Notes: generated from the letters alone by a model not told the origin. 64,000 bases of DNA from DAOPZC01 sp035353175 (GCA_035353175.1 DAOPZC010000001.1:124001-188000), one strand, 5' to 3'; positions 36,341 through 45,209 are shown, numbered from the stretch's first letter. Program-made: numbers and translations.

Positions 36341-37243
36341 ATGAGTGATCAACCTACACCGGCCTGTGGCTGCAAGCCGCCGTGGATCCGCGTCAAGATC
36401 GGCCAGAACGATGTGTTTCAGGCCACGAAGGCGCGGCTGCGCGCGCACGGTTTGCACACGGTTTGCGAGGAGGCCTTCTGTCCCAACCTCGGCCACTGCT
36501 GGTCGCGCGGGCGCGCCACCTTCCTGATTCTCGGCGACCGCTGCACGCGCGGCTGCCGCTTCTGCAACGTCGACAAGCGCGCCGTGCTGCCGCCGGATCC
36601 CGACGAGCCGCGGCGCGCGGCCGCGGCGGTGCGTGACGCGGGCCTGAAAGAGGTGGTCATCACCTCGGTGACGCGCGACGACCTGCCCGACGGCGGCGCG
36701 GCGCTTTGGGCGCAGACGGTTGAAGCGATCCATGCCGCGGTTCCCGGCATTCTCGTGGAGGTGCTGGTGCCGGACTTCGGCGGCGACGCGGCCGCGGCCG
36801 ACGCCGTGATCCGCGCGCGGCCGGAGGTCTTCGGCCACAACCTCGAGACCGTGCCGCGCCTCTATCCGCAGGCGCGGCCGCAGGCCGACTACGCCCGCTC
36901 GCTGGCGGTGCTGCGTCAGGCATCGGCGTCGGGGCTGATCACCAAGACCAGCCTGATGCTGGGGCTCGGCGAGACGACCGACGAGATCGGGCAGGTGCTT
37001 CGCGACGCGCGCGCGGCGGGGTGCCGCATCTTTTACGCGGGTCAATACCTGCAGCCGAGCCCGCGCCACATTCCCGTCGCGCGGTATGTCGAGCCGGACG
37101 AGTTCGCGCGGATCTGCGCTGAGGCCTACGCGCTCGGTTTCGATTTCGTGGCGAGCGAGCCGCTCGTGCGCAGCTCCTACCACGAAGAGGGCCAGAGCGC
37201 CTTCGTGCGGGCGGCGTTGGCGCGGGCCCCCGCTGTGATGTGA
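36341..37243 (+). CDS. lipA: Lipoyl synthase
   Basis: 300 residues, the usual length. The radical-SAM enzyme inserts two sulfurs into protein-bound octanoyl groups to make lipoyl cofactor for the pyruvate, 2-oxoglutarate and glycine-cleavage complexes. Both iron-sulfur ligand sets are intact: Cys42-x4-Cys47-x5-Cys53 (CEEAFCPNLGHC), the auxiliary sacrificial cluster, and Cys68-x3-Cys72-x2-Cys75 (CTRGCRFC), the SAM cluster. The C-terminal VRSSYHEE keeps the conserved serine motif. The ATG at 36341 is used because it begins the conserved N-terminus; nine residues upstream are not conserved-looking. No lipB lies next to it. Confidence 0.96.
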   Translation: MSDQPTPACGCKPPWIRVKIGQNDVFQATKARLRAHGLHTVCEEAFCPNLGHCWSRGRATFLILGDRCTRGCRFCNVDKRAVLPPDPDEPRRAAAAVRDAGLKEVVITSVTRDDLPDGGAALWAQTVEAIHAAVPGILVEVLVPDFGGDAAAADAVIRARPEVFGHNLETVPRLYPQARPQADYARSLAVLRQASASGLITKTSLMLGLGETTDEIGQVLRDARAAGCRIFYAGQYLQPSPRHIPVARYVEPDEFARICAEAYALGFDFVASEPLVRSSYHEEGQSAFVRAALARAPAVM

Positions 37244-37267
37244 CGGGAAAACGGCGGAATGAGCGGC

Positions 37268-37834
37268 CTACGGCTTCATTTTTTCGCGGAGTGACGCCTC
37301 TTTGTCGGCGTTCCAGTAGGCGCAGTCCAGCTCGATGAAGACCGACGAGTAGGCGATCGTGCCTTCGGTCTTGAGGATCACCACGTTGAAGAGCTTCGAG
37401 GCCTCGGCGAGCTTTGCGAAGACCGAGTCGTGCAGCAGCGTCTGGGTCTGAGTGCCGGCCAGAATGCGGGCGAGCTCCTTGCGGTGCGACTCCACCCCCG
37501 GCGCCATCGCTTCGGTGATGAACCCGAGCTCTTGGTCGGTGTAGAAGATCGGCTTCACGTGCGAGGAGGCTTTCATGTCGGCCACGACCTTCTCGAGGAC
37601 CGCCGTCAAGGGCGCTTTTGTGTCGATGGTCGTGATGCCCGGCGCGCTCTGGTAGGGGTAGGCTTTGTCGACGACGAGGATCCAGTTGCGGTGACCGAGC
37701 AGCGGCAGCACGTGTTCGAATTCCTGTGTCCAGTACATGGCGTTTCCTTTGGTTTGAGAGACGGGTGTCACGCCGGCGCATCCCGCGACGAGCGCGCAGG
37801 CGAGCGCGAAGAGCGGCAAGGCTCGTACATTCAT
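37268..37834 (-). CDS. RbsD/FucU-like (sugar mutarotase fold) lipoprotein
   Basis: 188 residues from the ATG at 37834, preceded by GGAGGA and overlapping the stop of the upstream HAD gene (ATGA). The signal ends in the lipobox VAGC (Cys19), so the protein is lipid-anchored. The mature part follows D-ribose pyranase/L-fucose mutarotase: LPLLGHRNWILVVDKAYP has His48 and Asp56 spaced eight apart, as in RbsD and FucU, and ILKTEGTIAYSS matches the later RTGE..PYAN strand. RbsD/FucU interconvert sugar anomers in the cytoplasm, so a lipoprotein form is unusual. The substrate is unknown. Coupling to the HAD gene suggests a shared sugar-related pathway. Confidence 0.7.
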   Translation of the reverse strand: MNVRALPLFALACALVAGCAGVTPVSQTKGNAMYWTQEFEHVLPLLGHRNWILVVDKAYPYQSAPGITTIDTKAPLTAVLEKVVADMKASSHVKPIFYTDQELGFITEAMAPGVESHRKELARILAGTQTQTLLHDSVFAKLAEASKLFNVVILKTEGTIAYSSVFIELDCAYWNADKEASLREKMKP

Positions 37835-38439
37835 GCGATTCCTCCGATCAGGTTGACGATCTCCGGCCACGATGCGCTGCGGCGCATGTTGGCCGCATGC
37901 GCGTAGAGCCGGTTCCATGGCCGGTCGTAGACGATGACCGTACAGTTCCGGCGGGGCGCGAGCAGGTCGAGCGCGGCGGGAGAGTCGTCGATGGCGATGT
38001 CGAAGTGGAGCGTTTCGAATTCATCGCGGCGGAGCGTCTTGGGTGCGTCGGGCGGCGGGACGGCGGGGGCGCGGCCGTACTTGTCGAAGTAGATGACGTT
38101 GAGATGCGCCAGTCCGTGTTTGCGCAGCCAGCCGAGCGAGCCCGCGTGGCTGTCGGCGGGGCGGCCCGTGACGATGGACAGGTCGTGCCCGCGTTCTTCC
38201 AGTGTGCGGACGGCGTCCAGCCCGCCCGGCGCAGGCGCGATGTCGGTCAGGAAGTCGGTGCGGTGGGCGTGTTCCATGAGCGCGTCGATTTCGGCGTCGG
38301 AGAGCGAGAAAGCCTGCTTCAGGTCGAACCCCGAGATCGCTTCGTACGGCACGTGGCGATTGAAGAGCTGCCGCGCCAAATCCGAAAGGTGGCGCGCGGT
38401 TTCGCACAGCACGTCGTCGAAGTCGATGTAGATCCGCAT
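37831..38439 (-). CDS. HAD-superfamily phosphatase, NT5C (deoxyribonucleotidase)-like
   Basis: 202 residues. The N-terminus MRIYIDFDDVLCETA carries the HAD motif I with Asp6 (nucleophile) and Asp8. VTGRP near residue 92 is motif II (Thr), and IDDSPAALDLL near 150 is motif IV. The pattern IDFDDVLCET resembles the 5'-nucleotidase, deoxy, type C group. No signal peptide, so cytoplasmic. It overlaps the RbsD/FucU-like gene by four bases, implying one mRNA. No strong ribosome site is seen before its ATG. The substrate cannot be fixed; other small phosphatases share this core. Confidence 0.8.
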   Translation of the reverse strand: MRIYIDFDDVLCETARHLSDLARQLFNRHVPYEAISGFDLKQAFSLSDAEIDALMEHAHRTDFLTDIAPAPGGLDAVRTLEERGHDLSIVTGRPADSHAGSLGWLRKHGLAHLNVIYFDKYGRAPAVPPPDAPKTLRRDEFETLHFDIAIDDSPAALDLLAPRRNCTVIVYDRPWNRLYAHAANMRRSASWPEIVNLIGGIA

Positions 38440-38576
38440 GCCGACAACATACCAAAAAACCGGGCGCCCGCAAAGCCGTCCCGGTCGAGCGACGCCGCGA
38501 AAAAGACGCTTGATGGACAGCGGCCGATTCGCGACACTTCTGAGCGGAGAACAACAACCGAAAAGGAGAACCCGAA

Positions 38577-39338
38577 ATGAGCCACAGTTTCGCAGTCGTC
38601 GCCAGTCTTATTTGGAGCGCCGGTTTTCTCGGCGCGCAGGAGCCGCCCAAAACGCAGGCCGCACATCCGCGCGAGGCGACCGAGTGGATCGTGTCGTATG
38701 CCTATAACGCCAACGACGCCAAGCTGCCGCGCGTGCTGCTGATCGGCGACTCGATCTGCAACGGCTACAGCAAAGACGTCTGCGAGGAGCTGGCGGGCAC
38801 GGCGTACGTCACCTTTTTTGCGACCTCGAAGTGCGTCTGCGACAAGAGCTACCTGCGCTCGCTGGCGTTCTTTCTCGACGAGTACGACTATGCGGTCATC
38901 CACTTCAACAACGGTCTGCACAGCCTGTCGAGCGACCGGCGGGACTGGGAGACCTGCCTGCGGGCCTCCGTCAAACTGATCAAGGCGAAGGGCAAGGGCG
39001 CCAAAATCTATTGGGCCAGCTCGACGCCGCTCAAAGATCCGGCGCTGACCGCCAAGGCCCGGGAGCTGAATGCCATCGCGGCGCGCGTGATGAATGAGGA
39101 GGGTGTCCCGACCAACGATCTCTTCGCGCTGATGGACCCGCTGGACCGCGAGGCCAACTGGAGCGACACGTTCCACTTCAAGGGCGAGGCCAAGAAGAGG
39201 CAGGCCAAGGCGGTGGGCGACTGCGTGCGCCAGGCGCTGGGGGCCGGCAAGGCCTCAGAGGCCGCCGCGGCGGCGGCCCTCCGCGCGGCTGCCACGGCGA
39301 CGGGACCTGACGGCCGGCTCGACGCGTCAAAGAAATAG
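38577..39338 (+). CDS. Secreted SGNH/GDSL-family hydrolase
   Basis: 253 residues, AAAAGGAG site eight bases upstream. A short hydrophobic start ending near FLGAQ suggests export. Block I is VLLIGDSICNGY with the nucleophile Ser59, block III is HFNNGLH (Asn111/112), and block V gives Asp197 and His200 (SDTFHF). The catalytic set is therefore complete. The family includes esterases and acetyl-hydrolases, often acting on acetylated sugars. It lies convergent to apgM, with nine bases between the stops. Substrate unknown; carbohydrate de-acetylation is a reasonable guess given the glycoside hydrolase nearby. Confidence 0.85.
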   Translation: MSHSFAVVASLIWSAGFLGAQEPPKTQAAHPREATEWIVSYAYNANDAKLPRVLLIGDSICNGYSKDVCEELAGTAYVTFFATSKCVCDKSYLRSLAFFLDEYDYAVIHFNNGLHSLSSDRRDWETCLRASVKLIKAKGKGAKIYWASSTPLKDPALTAKARELNAIAARVMNEEGVPTNDLFALMDPLDREANWSDTFHFKGEAKKRQAKAVGDCVRQALGAGKASEAAAAAALRAAATATGPDGRLDASKK

Positions 39339-39347
39339 CGCGTCGGC

Positions 39348-40526
39348 CTACTTCAGCAGCAGGTCCATCAGGTCGGAGCCCTTGAGGTGGCCCAGCGCGC
39401 CGTGGCGCGCGGCCTTCTCGTCGAACGTCTGCACGCCGTCGGCCGCGACGCCCGGCTGGCAGACGGCGACCGGCACCGGGATACGGGTGTGCTTGCCGAG
39501 CGCGAGCGGCACCGGATGGTCCGGCAGCACGCAGTAGGCGACTTCCGGGCCGGCGGCCTTCATCACGCGGCCGATGAGCCGCTTGTCGAAGTCCTCGATG
39601 GCCTGGAGCTTGAGCTTCAGGTCTTGCGCGTGCGAAACCTCGTCGATGGCCTCGACGTGGACGTAGACGAAATCGTAGCCATCCGCCAGCGCCTTCACGG
39701 CGGCGTCAGCTTTGCCCTCGTAGTTCGTGTCGATGTAACCGGTCGCGCCCGGCACCTTGATCACGTCCAGGCCCATGCAGCGGCCGAGGCCGTTGATCAC
39801 GTCGACCGCCGAGATCACCGCGGCCTTGACGCCGTAGCGCTGGCAGAGGTTGTGGATCGCGCCGGCCTTGCCGCCGCTCCAGGGCCAGATGCCGTTGGCC
39901 TCGCGGCCCTTCAGCACGTCGGCCGCACGGGCGATGAGGTCGCGCAGCACCGCCGCGGTGTGCTGACCCTCGGCCGATTTCGTGCGCGGCAGGTGTTTGG
40001 CCACGGGCTGGCCGTGGTTGTCGTCCGGCTTATCGTAGGAGATCTCCGCGCTGAACTCGGGGCCGGAGAGGACCAGCAGGTTGCGGTAACTGACGCCGGG
40101 GTAGAAGCGGATCTTGTCCGTGCCCAGATTCTCATTGAGCAGGCGGATCGCCTCGGCGGCGTCGGCTTGGGAGATGTGTCCGCCGGAAAAATCGCGCAGG
40201 ATGCCGTCCTTGTCCGCGGTGACGAGGTTCATGCGGAAGGCGATGTCGTCCGGGCCCAGCCGGATGCCTTGGCTGGCGGCTTCGAGCGGCCCGCGGCCGC
40301 ACAGCTCGGAGGCGAGGTCGCAGCCGAGCACCGACATGTTGGCCACGTCGCTGGAGGTCGGGAATCCGGCGGGCAGGGTCAGCATGGTGCCGCTGCGACC
40401 GGCGCGCGCGAGGGCATCCATGTTGGGGGTGTCGGCGGCTTGGAGCGGGGTGCGCCCGCCGAGTTCGGCGACGGGCTCGTCGGCCATGCCATCGCCAAGG
40501 AAAAGAACGGTCTTATACGGTTTCAT
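39348..40526 (-). CDS. apgM: Cofactor-independent phosphoglycerate mutase, ApgM type
   Basis: 392 residues, matching the ApgM length. It belongs to the alkaline-phosphatase superfamily. LFLGDGMADEP near residue 9 supplies the first metal-binding aspartate. TPNMDALARAGRSG and GFPTSSDVANMSVLGCDL carry the family signature, and EAIDEVSHAQD and LPDHPVPL supply later metal ligands. It would interconvert 3- and 2-phosphoglycerate in glycolysis. Close relatives have also been proposed as homoserine kinases in genomes that place them near thr genes; no thr gene is seen here, so the mutase reading is preferred. It is divergent from bamA. Confidence 0.85.
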   Translation of the reverse strand: MKPYKTVLFLGDGMADEPVAELGGRTPLQAADTPNMDALARAGRSGTMLTLPAGFPTSSDVANMSVLGCDLASELCGRGPLEAASQGIRLGPDDIAFRMNLVTADKDGILRDFSGGHISQADAAEAIRLLNENLGTDKIRFYPGVSYRNLLVLSGPEFSAEISYDKPDDNHGQPVAKHLPRTKSAEGQHTAAVLRDLIARAADVLKGREANGIWPWSGGKAGAIHNLCQRYGVKAAVISAVDVINGLGRCMGLDVIKVPGATGYIDTNYEGKADAAVKALADGYDFVYVHVEAIDEVSHAQDLKLKLQAIEDFDKRLIGRVMKAAGPEVAYCVLPDHPVPLALGKHTRIPVPVAVCQPGVAADGVQTFDEKAARHGALGHLKGSDLMDLLLK

Positions 40527-40620
40527 GATGTCGCATTAGTTTTGCAGACCGGTCGGGGACTGTCAACGCCAGAGAACACCGCAAGGCGGGATCAGGTTCA
40601 TTTACAGGCCTACTACGTGC

Positions 40621-40649
40621 TTGTATTCCGGCACGGGATAGGGTTTAAT
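40621..40649 (+). promoter_or_regulatory. Sigma-70 promoter of the bamA operon
   Basis: TTGTAT (40621-40626), 17-base spacer, TTTAAT (40644-40649). Predicted start near 40656, giving a leader of about 115 bases. Confidence 0.6.
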
Positions 40650-40656
40650 TTCACAT

Positions 40657-40718
40657 GCCTTTTCTAAAAGGCAGACTTTCTCCGGTGGCGACGGACGGAT
40701 GCGGCAGGCGTGCCGCAT
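40657..40718 (+). promoter_or_regulatory. Two hairpins in the bamA leader
   Basis: TGCCTTTT/AAAAGGCA (40657-40674, two-base loop) starts at the predicted 5' end of the mRNA. ATGCGGCA/TGCCGCAT (40699-40718, four-base loop) follows. Both are perfect stems of eight pairs and could stabilise or regulate the operon mRNA. Confidence 0.55.
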
Positions 40719-40769
40719 GTTTCTGTGTTCCCGGTTCGCGTGTACAACAAAGCGAGGAGTGGAAAAACG

Positions 40770-43109
40770 ATGCGTATGTCGATGCGTGCGTTGGTGGCGG
40801 TCGCGGTGTTCGCTGCGGTGGGGGTGATGGCTGCGGATAACACCGTCAAGGATGTGAAAGTCCGGGTGCTTGACCAGTTTGGAACCGACGCGACAGATGT
40901 GTTGTCGTTCTGCAACGTGACGGCGGGGTCGGAGCTTTCGCAGGATGCGCTTTCGAAAGATGTGCGCGCGCTGCTCGACACCGGCCGCTACGGGTATGCC
41001 GGCGTGGAACTGGAGAAGCTCGACGACGGGATCCGCGTGATTTACGTGGTGAAACGCCGCTACCGTTTCCAGGAGCCGTTGGCCATCAAGGGCGCGGATT
41101 ACCTGAGCGAGCGCAAGATCCGCAAGCTCTCCGAACTCAAGAGCGGCGACTACATCGACGAGCCTGTTCTCGCGGCGAAGGTCGGCAAAATCCGCGACGA
41201 GTACGTGAAGAAATATTTCCCGGACGTCAAGATCACCACGCAGATCCAGCCGATCGAGGGCAGCGCGGGATCGGCAAACATCACCTTCACCATCGAGGAG
41301 GGCGAGCGGGCCAAGATCCACGACTACCGGTTCACGGGAAACACCTCGATTCCCGGCAAGGAACTGCGCTCTTCGTTCGGCCAGCGCCCGTGGTATGATC
41401 CGCGCGGCTGGTTCACGGACACGCCGGTTTCGGCCCAGGATCTGGAAGATGCGCGCAAGGCGGCGGAAGAAGTGTATCAGAACCGCGGCTATCTCGATGC
41501 CAAAGTGTCCGCTCCGGGCAAAGAGAAGATCGGGAAAGAAAAGGTGGACGTGGTGTTCGAGGTCGTGGAGGGCGATGTCTACAGCGTGGAATCGACCGCC
41601 ATCCGCGGCGTGAAGCTGTTCCCCGAAAACGAGGTGCTGGCCTCTTCGCGCCTGAAGGTCGACGCGGTGGCCGGGCAGCAGCTCATCGACGAGGCGGCCA
41701 AGGATATTCGCGACTATTACGGGTCGCGCGGATATGTCGATACGTTCGTGCGGCCCATCAAAGAGACGGTTCCGGGCAAGCCGGGCCGCATGGCGATCAC
41801 CTTCGACGTGCGCGAGGGCGAACTGTGCTACATCCGCAACATCATCATCCGCGGCAACAACACGACGAAAGACAAGGTCATCCGCCGCGAGGTGCTGGTC
41901 AATCCCGGCGAAATCATGAACGAGCCCCGCATCGAGCGCAGCGAATCCCGCCTGAAAAACCTCGGCTATTTCAAGAACGTGCGCCATTACACCGAGCAGG
42001 CGAACCAGCCGGGCACGCGTGACCTGGTGTACGAAGTCGACGAGCAGCGCACCGGCAACTTCATGGTCGGCGCGGGCTTCTCGAGCGTCGATAACCTGGT
42101 CGGCTTCATGGAGATCACGCAGAGCAATTTCGACATCCTCAACTGGCCGAATTTCACGGGCGGCGGACAGAAGGCGCGCTTGGGCGTCGAAGCCGGTACG
42201 CGGCGCCAGACGGCCGAGGTCTCCTGGACCGAGCCGTGGTTCTTGGACCGGCCGCTGGCGTTGACGGCGGAGGTGTATCGCCGGATGCGTTGGTATGACG
42301 AGTACGACGAGATCCGCACGGGCGCTTCGGTCGGCCTCTCCTACCCGGTGAAGGTCGGCCGCGTCGGCGTGCGCTATACGCTGGAACTGGTGCAGATGGA
42401 CGACGTGGATGACGGCTATTACTACATGAGCCCGGACGGCGCGGCGTCCGGTGAGCTCCCGACCCAGTATTTCAAGGATCAGGCGGACCTGTATGACGAC
42501 GCGATCAACAGCGTGGCCCGTCTCTATTGGTCACACGACACGCGCGACCAGGCATTCGTCCCGACCAAGGGGTATCAGGCCACGGTCTTCGGCGATGCCT
42601 CCGAGGGCGCTTTCGGTGACAACGAGTTCTATAAGCTGGGCGCAAACTACCGTCATTGGTTCCGGATGCCGTGGTACAAGCACGTGCTGAGCCTGCGCGG
42701 CCGTTTGGAGACGGTCGATGCCTACAGCGGCGAGCTTCCCATTTACGAGAAGCTGTTCTTGGGCGGTCCGCGCACGATTCGCGGCGTCGAGTATCGGGAC
42801 ATCGGGCAGAAGGTGTACGAGACCGGCGGCGATTACGCCCCGATCGGCGGCCAGACCATGGCGATGGCAACGGCGGAATACACGGTCCCCGTCTTCAAAG
42901 CCGTCCGGCTGGCCACCTTCATGGACGTCGGCTCGCTGGGCGAAGACGCGTTCGACCCGGAACTGTCGGATGTGTGTGTCTCGGTGGGTATCGGCATCCG
43001 TATCGACATCCCCGGTTTCCCGATCCGGTTCGATTTTGCTAAGCCGGTCGTCGAGGACGACGATTACACCGACGAAGAGGTGTTCTCGTTCGCGATCGGG
43101 TTCGAATAA
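40770..43109 (+). CDS. bamA: Outer membrane protein assembly factor BamA
   Basis: 779 residues from the ATG at 40770, preceded by GAGGAG ten bases upstream; an in-frame start further up lacks this site. Signal peptide to about Ala21. Tandem POTRA domains fill residues about 23-425 (FTGNTSIPGKELRSSF and IRGNNTTKDKVIRREVLVN are typical). The 16-strand Omp85 barrel covers about 427-779, with the conserved loop-6 motif IRGVEYRDIG near residue 665. BamA folds and inserts beta-barrel proteins into the outer membrane. First gene of the bamA-ompH-lpxD operon, a classic order that links protein and lipopolysaccharide assembly. Confidence 0.96.
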   Translation: MRMSMRALVAVAVFAAVGVMAADNTVKDVKVRVLDQFGTDATDVLSFCNVTAGSELSQDALSKDVRALLDTGRYGYAGVELEKLDDGIRVIYVVKRRYRFQEPLAIKGADYLSERKIRKLSELKSGDYIDEPVLAAKVGKIRDEYVKKYFPDVKITTQIQPIEGSAGSANITFTIEEGERAKIHDYRFTGNTSIPGKELRSSFGQRPWYDPRGWFTDTPVSAQDLEDARKAAEEVYQNRGYLDAKVSAPGKEKIGKEKVDVVFEVVEGDVYSVESTAIRGVKLFPENEVLASSRLKVDAVAGQQLIDEAAKDIRDYYGSRGYVDTFVRPIKETVPGKPGRMAITFDVREGELCYIRNIIIRGNNTTKDKVIRREVLVNPGEIMNEPRIERSESRLKNLGYFKNVRHYTEQANQPGTRDLVYEVDEQRTGNFMVGAGFSSVDNLVGFMEITQSNFDILNWPNFTGGGQKARLGVEAGTRRQTAEVSWTEPWFLDRPLALTAEVYRRMRWYDEYDEIRTGASVGLSYPVKVGRVGVRYTLELVQMDDVDDGYYYMSPDGAASGELPTQYFKDQADLYDDAINSVARLYWSHDTRDQAFVPTKGYQATVFGDASEGAFGDNEFYKLGANYRHWFRMPWYKHVLSLRGRLETVDAYSGELPIYEKLFLGGPRTIRGVEYRDIGQKVYETGGDYAPIGGQTMAMATAEYTVPVFKAVRLATFMDVGSLGEDAFDPELSDVCVSVGIGIRIDIPGFPIRFDFAKPVVEDDDYTDEEVFSFAIGFE

Positions 43110-43202
43110 GCAATCCTCTGCTACGGAGCAATGTGTGGCGGCAGGGCCTCGGCCCGCCGCCGATTCGGGGCGGACCAAGGTGTCTGCCCGAGAAAGGTCA
43201 AT

Positions 43203-43808
43203 ATGAAACGTGCGTGTGTGTTTATGGCGGCCGTGCTGGCCGCGACGGTGATGCTGGCCCAGGAAAAGACGGCGGTGGTCAACATGGTGGATCTGGTCCG
43301 GTTCCATCCGAGCCGCGAGCGGGACCGCAAGCTGATGCAGGAGACCGAGAAGGAGTATCAGGCGAAGCTCGACAAGCAGCGGGACCGTTTCGAGCAGCTC
43401 CGCGACGACTACGAGAAGGCCGTGAAAGAGGCCCGCAGCCCCGCGCTGAACGAGAAAGCGCGCGCCGAGGCCGAGGATAAGGCGATGAAGCACCGCGAGG
43501 TGTTGACCGAGGCGGACCGCGATCTGCGGCAGGAGATGCAGAAGCTCCAGCGCGACCTGGGCGAGCTCGATACGCGCCTGCTGCGTCAGGTGACCTCCGA
43601 TATTCGCGATGTGCTCTCGAAGTATGCGCAGGAAACCAAGAGCACCGTCATCTTGGACGGCACCACCATCGCGTATTTCGATCCCAAGCTGGACGTGACG
43701 GATGATATCCTGAAGCGCATGGGCGTGGATCCCAAGGTCCGCAAAGAGGCGAAGGAAAAGGCCGAAAAGGCCGAAAAAGATGCGGTTTCAGCAGCCGCAA
43801 AGAAGTGA
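43203..43808 (+). CDS. Periplasmic chaperone of the Skp/OmpH family
   Basis: 201 residues from the ATG at 43203, just after GAGAAAGG. Signal peptide MKRACVFMAAVLAATVMLAQ. The mature start KTAVVNMVDLVRFHPSRERD is the conserved first strand of OmpH. A long coiled coil follows (about 45-130, EYQAKLDKQRDRFEQLRDDY), then the closing strand TVILDGTTIAYFDPKLDVTD. Skp holds unfolded outer-membrane proteins in the periplasm and hands them to BamA. Its place between bamA and lpxD is the standard one. A Lys/Glu/Ala-rich tail extends past the usual end. Confidence 0.9.
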   Translation: MKRACVFMAAVLAATVMLAQEKTAVVNMVDLVRFHPSRERDRKLMQETEKEYQAKLDKQRDRFEQLRDDYEKAVKEARSPALNEKARAEAEDKAMKHREVLTEADRDLRQEMQKLQRDLGELDTRLLRQVTSDIRDVLSKYAQETKSTVILDGTTIAYFDPKLDVTDDILKRMGVDPKVRKEAKEKAEKAEKDAVSAAAKK

Positions 43809-44860
43809 TGCCGATGACCGTTAACGAACTGGTGACGCGTTTGGGCGGACAGCTCACGGGCGACGGGTCGCTCGAGATCGCCGCACTCGCCAGTCTGGCC
43901 GAAGCGCGGCCGGGCGACGTCTCCTTCTTCAAGGATGCTAAATACGCCGCGCCGCTGGCGGCCACGCGGGCGAGTGCCGTCCTGGTGCCGTCGGCTTGGC
44001 AGGGCGATTGTCCCGCTCCCGCCCTCATCCGGGTGGCGGACCCCAATGCCGCGTTTGCCAAGGCCGCGGAGTGGTTCGCGCCGCCGCCCGTCGTGCGGGC
44101 GCCGGGCATCCATCCGACCGCAGTGATCGGGCAGAATGTGCGCTTGGGTAAAGACGTGCACATCGGCCCCTGGACCGTGATCGAGGACGACACGGTCATC
44201 GGCGACCGCGCGGTGATCGAGGCGCAGGTGTTTATCGGTCAGCGCGTGGAGCTGGGCGAGGACTCCCACATCTATCCCCAGGTGACCATCCGCGAAGAGT
44301 GCAAGCTGGGCCGGCGCGTGATTCTGCACTCCGGCGTGCGCATCGGCGGGGACGGCTACGGCTATAATCCGGTCTTCCGCCCGGACGGGACCATCTCGAT
44401 CGAGAAGATCCCGCAGCTCGGCAGCGTGGAGCTGGGCGATGACGTGGAGGTCGGCTGCAACACGACGATCGACCGCGCGCGGTTCGGCCGCACGCGCATC
44501 GGCAACGCCACCAAGATCGACAATCTCGTGCAAATCGGCCACAACGTCCAAATCGGCGACTACAGCGGAATCATCGCGCAGGCCGGGGTGGCGGGCAGCA
44601 CGCGGATCGGTTCGGGCTGCCTCATCTGGGCGCAGGCCGGACTCTCCGGCCATCTCACGATCGGCGACCGCGCCCAGGTGGGCCCGAAGAGCGGACTTTC
44701 CAAAGACGTGCCGGAAGGGGAGTACTATCTCGGCCTGCCGGCGATCCCGAAGCGCGACTTCGCGGCGACGCTCCTCGTGCCCCGCCAGGTCGAAAAGCTG
44801 AAACGGCAGGTGGCCGAACTCACGGCTAAGCTGGACGCGCTTGCGGCGGAAAACGGGTAG
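43808..44860 (+). CDS. lpxD: UDP-3-O-acylglucosamine N-acyltransferase
   Basis: 350 residues; the ATG at 43808 shares one base with the ompH stop (TGATG), so translation is coupled. An ATG at 43814 is also possible. Residues 1-100 are the uridine-binding domain (LASLAEARPGDVSFF). From about 100 to 320 the left-handed beta-helix shows hexapeptide repeats (IHPTAVIGQNVRLGKDVHIG and more). The catalytic region is IDNLVQIGHNVQIG (His) plus GGDGYGYNP. It adds the third acyl chain in lipid A synthesis, which shows that this organism makes lipopolysaccharide. Ends in a coiled-coil tail, as usual. Confidence 0.97.
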   Translation: MPMTVNELVTRLGGQLTGDGSLEIAALASLAEARPGDVSFFKDAKYAAPLAATRASAVLVPSAWQGDCPAPALIRVADPNAAFAKAAEWFAPPPVVRAPGIHPTAVIGQNVRLGKDVHIGPWTVIEDDTVIGDRAVIEAQVFIGQRVELGEDSHIYPQVTIREECKLGRRVILHSGVRIGGDGYGYNPVFRPDGTISIEKIPQLGSVELGDDVEVGCNTTIDRARFGRTRIGNATKIDNLVQIGHNVQIGDYSGIIAQAGVAGSTRIGSGCLIWAQAGLSGHLTIGDRAQVGPKSGLSKDVPEGEYYLGLPAIPKRDFAATLLVPRQVEKLKRQVAELTAKLDALAAENG

Positions 44861-44907
44861 GCGGGGCGCTCCGCAAACGAAGGGCGGACGCATCGCGTCA
44901 ATCTGAC

Positions 44908-44944
44908 ACAGCGACAAGGACATCCTGTCGCTGTTTTGTTTTTT
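44908..44944 (+). terminator. Terminator of the bamA-ompH-lpxD operon
   Basis: ACAGCGACA (44908-44916) pairs perfectly with TGTCGCTGT (44926-44934), followed by a T-rich run interrupted by one G (to 44944). Confidence 0.9.
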
Positions 44945-45035
44945 CGGCCGGAGCGGACAAGTTAGTTTAGGCTAATATTTGATTGTTTTTCGACAAAAAG
45001 ACCGGAAAACAAGAAAAAACAATCGAAAACAGGTG

Positions 45036-45052
45036 TTGGCACGCGAAAAGCT
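45036..45052 (+). promoter_or_regulatory. Possible sigma-54 (-24/-12) promoter upstream of degP
   Basis: TTGGCACG (45036-45043), then GC at 45050-45051, exactly ten bases after the GG pair, as a -24/-12 promoter requires; the TT before the GC is replaced by AA. A sigma-70 reading is weaker: TTGGCA, 17 bases, TAAGCG. The gap 44861-45209 also holds the lpxD terminator, an imperfect A/T-rich inverted repeat at about 44981-45024 (GATTGTTTTTC/GAAAAAACAATC), and the hairpin below. Confidence 0.35.
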
Positions 45053-45108
45053 AAATGATAAGCGGCTCTGCGAGAGACGGCAAATGGTTCACAAAACAGG
45101 TCCGTAAA

Positions 45109-45191
45109 GGCCATAACTCCATTCACTCGCTCGGCCCGGTGGATTCAAGATGGTTGCCGTCTGCTGAGTGGAGTTATGGCCAGTTTTTTTT
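45109..45191 (+). promoter_or_regulatory. Terminator-like hairpin in the degP leader (candidate attenuator or small RNA 3' end)
   Basis: GGCCATAACTCCA (45109-45121) pairs perfectly with TGGAGTTATGGCC (45169-45181), with a 47-base loop, then AG and eight T residues (45184-45191). The degP ribosome site (AAGAGGTG) begins seven bases later. Transcription would have to pass this terminator to reach degP. Confidence 0.7.
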
Positions 45192-45209
45192 ATTTCCAAG
45201 AGGTGCCAC

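Noticed and set aside
39387..40667. 426-codon plus-strand frame opposite apgM
   Set aside because: Antisense to a complete, recognisable enzyme gene; no motif in its own translation.
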